Below are positions 62,928-64,000 of a stretch of 64,000 bases of DNA, in pieces. A program made the position numbers and the translations under genes. Under the pieces are notes generated by a model, which worked only from the letters and a program-made list of their open reading frames with translations, did not search any database and was not told where the DNA came from. Location: NCBI GenBank assembly GCA_947455725.1, contig CANGPL010000008.1, forward strand, positions 1 to 64,000. The letters run 5' to 3'. How positions within the stretch are numbered: the stretch's first letter is position 1; each line of letters begins with the position of its first letter. The stretch is from Hyphomicrobiales bacterium. Its GTDB lineage: Bacteria > Pseudomonadota > Alphaproteobacteria > Rhizobiales > Beijerinckiaceae.

Positions 62928-64000
62928 TCAGCTAATCGACACCCAGTTTCGGGTTACCGACGCCTTGATAGCAAGATCAACGATCTTTTGGATTTCCCAC
63001 GCTTCGCGGAAATCGGGGTTGGCAGCCTCTCCGTTCTCGATTGCCGCCAAGAATTCGGCGACTTCGATGGCCTTTAAATCGTTAAACCCGATTTGATGGC
63101 CGGGGGCGACACAGAAGCGGCCATAGGGTGAATGAGCTGGCCCTGCCTCAATGGTGGTGAAGCCCTGATGGCGAGGATCGCCACCCACTTTGTAGTAGCG
63201 CAATTCGTTGAAGCGCTCTTGGGTGAAGGAGAGCGATCCCTTGGTACCCGCCACCTCAAACCCAAGCTGCATCTTGCGGCCGGTAGCGCACCAATTGGCC
63301 TCGATGGAGCCGCGGCAACCTCTGGCAAAACGCACCGTTAAACGAGCAATATCATCGACCTCTACCGCCCGGCGCTCGCTTGAACCGGGCGCGATGGGGC
63401 GGGTTGGAACGACGGTTTCAAGATCGGCGAAGAGTTCGGTGATCGGACCTAAGAGAAAGCGGGCCATGCCGATAATATGGCTGCCAAGATCGGCAATCAC
63501 GCCGCCGCCGCCTTTCGGATCAAGTCGCCAAGACCAAACGCCATCGGGATCGGTCATATAGTCTTCGGCGTGAATACCTCGAAAGCCAATAATCTCGCCG
63601 AGCTCGCCCGAGGCGATCATATCGCGGGCGAGTTTGAGAACGGGGTTTTTGATGTAATTGAACCCGACTTGGGTTTTAACACCCGCCTTATCAGCCGCTT
63701 CCAACATTTCTTTGGCATCAGAAGCATTGGGAGCAATAGGCTTTTCGCAATGGACATGTTTACCGGCAGCGATGGCCGCCAGCGCCATTTCTTTATGAAG
63801 CGTGTTCGGCGTCGTAATTGAAACAATATGGATGTGAGGATCATTGACGAGTTCACGCCAATTATGGGTGATCCGTTTAAATCCATATTGTTTGAAGGCG
63901 GCATGGCCTGCCGCCTCATTATTGTCGGCGACCATTTCGAGAACCGGCCGGTTTTGTAACGGAAAAATCCCACCCGCTGCCCGATAGGCTAGCGCGTGGG
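62928..64000 (-). CDS. Gfo/Idh/MocA-family oxidoreductase (partial, N-terminus cut by window edge)
   Basis: The frame is open from the right edge (reading HALAYRAAGGIFPLQNRP) through the ATG at 63935 to the stop at 62928, so the true start lies beyond the window. The sugar-oxidoreductase motif HCEKPIAPNASDAKEML and the substrate domain (GVWSWRLDPKGGGGVIADLGSHIIGMARF) are clear. It uses NAD(P) to oxidise or reduce a cyclic polyol, sugar or sugar acid; inositol dehydrogenases are relatives. The internal ATG at 63935 is inside the Rossmann domain and is not the start. Confidence 0.9.
   Translation of the reverse strand, partial: HALAYRAAGGIFPLQNRPVLEMVADNNEAAGHAAFKQYGFKRITHNWRELVNDPHIHIVSITTPNTLHKEMALAAIAAGKHVHCEKPIAPNASDAKEMLEAADKAGVKTQVGFNYIKNPVLKLARDMIASGELGEIIGFRGIHAEDYMTDPDGVWSWRLDPKGGGGVIADLGSHIIGMARFLLGPITELFADLETVVPTRPIAPGSSERRAVEVDDIARLTVRFARGCRGSIEANWCATGRKMQLGFEVAGTKGSLSFTQERFNELRYYKVGGDPRHQGFTTIEAGPAHSPYGRFCVAPGHQIGFNDLKAIEVAEFLAAIENGEAANPDFREAWEIQKIVDLAIKASVTRNWVSIS

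Noticed and set aside
1-64000. tRNA genes, CRISPR arrays, insertion sequences and prophage genes
   Set aside because: No cloverleaf-like intergenic segment, regular repeat-spacer array, transposase or phage structural protein was recognised; intergenic gaps are short.

Overview
The window is a gene-dense piece of an alphaproteobacterial chromosome, most likely from the Hyphomicrobiales (Rhizobiales) or a close relative. The pointers are a SciP-type CtrA inhibitor (DUF1153), an OlsB-type ornithine lipid acyltransferase, a malic enzyme fused to a phosphotransacetylase-like domain, an R. etli-type asparaginase, a DUF1640 coiled-coil protein and many sugar ABC transporters of the rhizobial kind. 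No rRNA, tRNA, CRISPR array, phage gene or transposase was recognised. No gene-free stretch exceeds 300 bases; the longest is about 286 bases, at 25128-25413.

Region 1 (1-24830) is mostly housekeeping. It holds a cut-off 2-hydroxyacid dehydrogenase with deoA, olsB, the comM-like ATPase and mutS, all leftward. The malic enzyme, a DUF1640 protein, a VOC protein, tadA, rluB with long disordered tails, and rsmD follow. Next come a GFA-fold protein, a hydantoinase-like protein and the two methylmalonyl-CoA mutase subunits (4-base overlap). A lipoprotein hydrolase, a type III asparaginase, UDP-glucose dehydrogenase, mogA and cysQ close the region.

Region 2 (24840-38611) begins with sciP. A rightward operon follows: permease, glutamine-synthetase-like gamma-glutamyl ligase, aldehyde dehydrogenase and iron alcohol dehydrogenase. 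A perfect 18-bp palindrome lies in front of it. A GT39 membrane glycosyltransferase, a small protein resembling nitrile-hydratase-like leader peptides, a TSUP exporter, a gamma-glutamyltransferase-family hydrolase and a Sel1-repeat protein come next. The region ends with a cytochrome b/SHP/DHC haem operon in which the diheme cytochrome domain occurs twice.

Region 3 (38716-47880) is a sugar locus: binding protein, double ATPase, two permeases and a rhamnose mutarotase, then an aldo-keto reductase, an SDR, an amidase and, behind a consensus FNR/FixK box, a ferredoxin-NADP reductase.

Region 4 (47895-61282) holds gabD and a second carbohydrate locus of unknown substrate. On the left arm are a HAD phosphatase, a SIS isomerase, a xylose-isomerase-like TIM barrel and a RbsD/FucU mutarotase. 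A ribokinase and an ABC ATPase face rightward. Leftward again come an M42 protein (SgcX-like), a BtpA/SgcQ protein, two permeases, a large Tat-exported binding protein and a second PfkB kinase. This is the best candidate for an undescribed pathway.

Region 5 (61487-64000) has a small secreted protein of unknown function with an RBS-masking inverted repeat, the only textbook intrinsic terminator in the window, folD and a cut-off Gfo/Idh/MocA oxidoreductase.

All calls were made by eye from translated sequence. Family names rest on recognised motifs and not on database searches.
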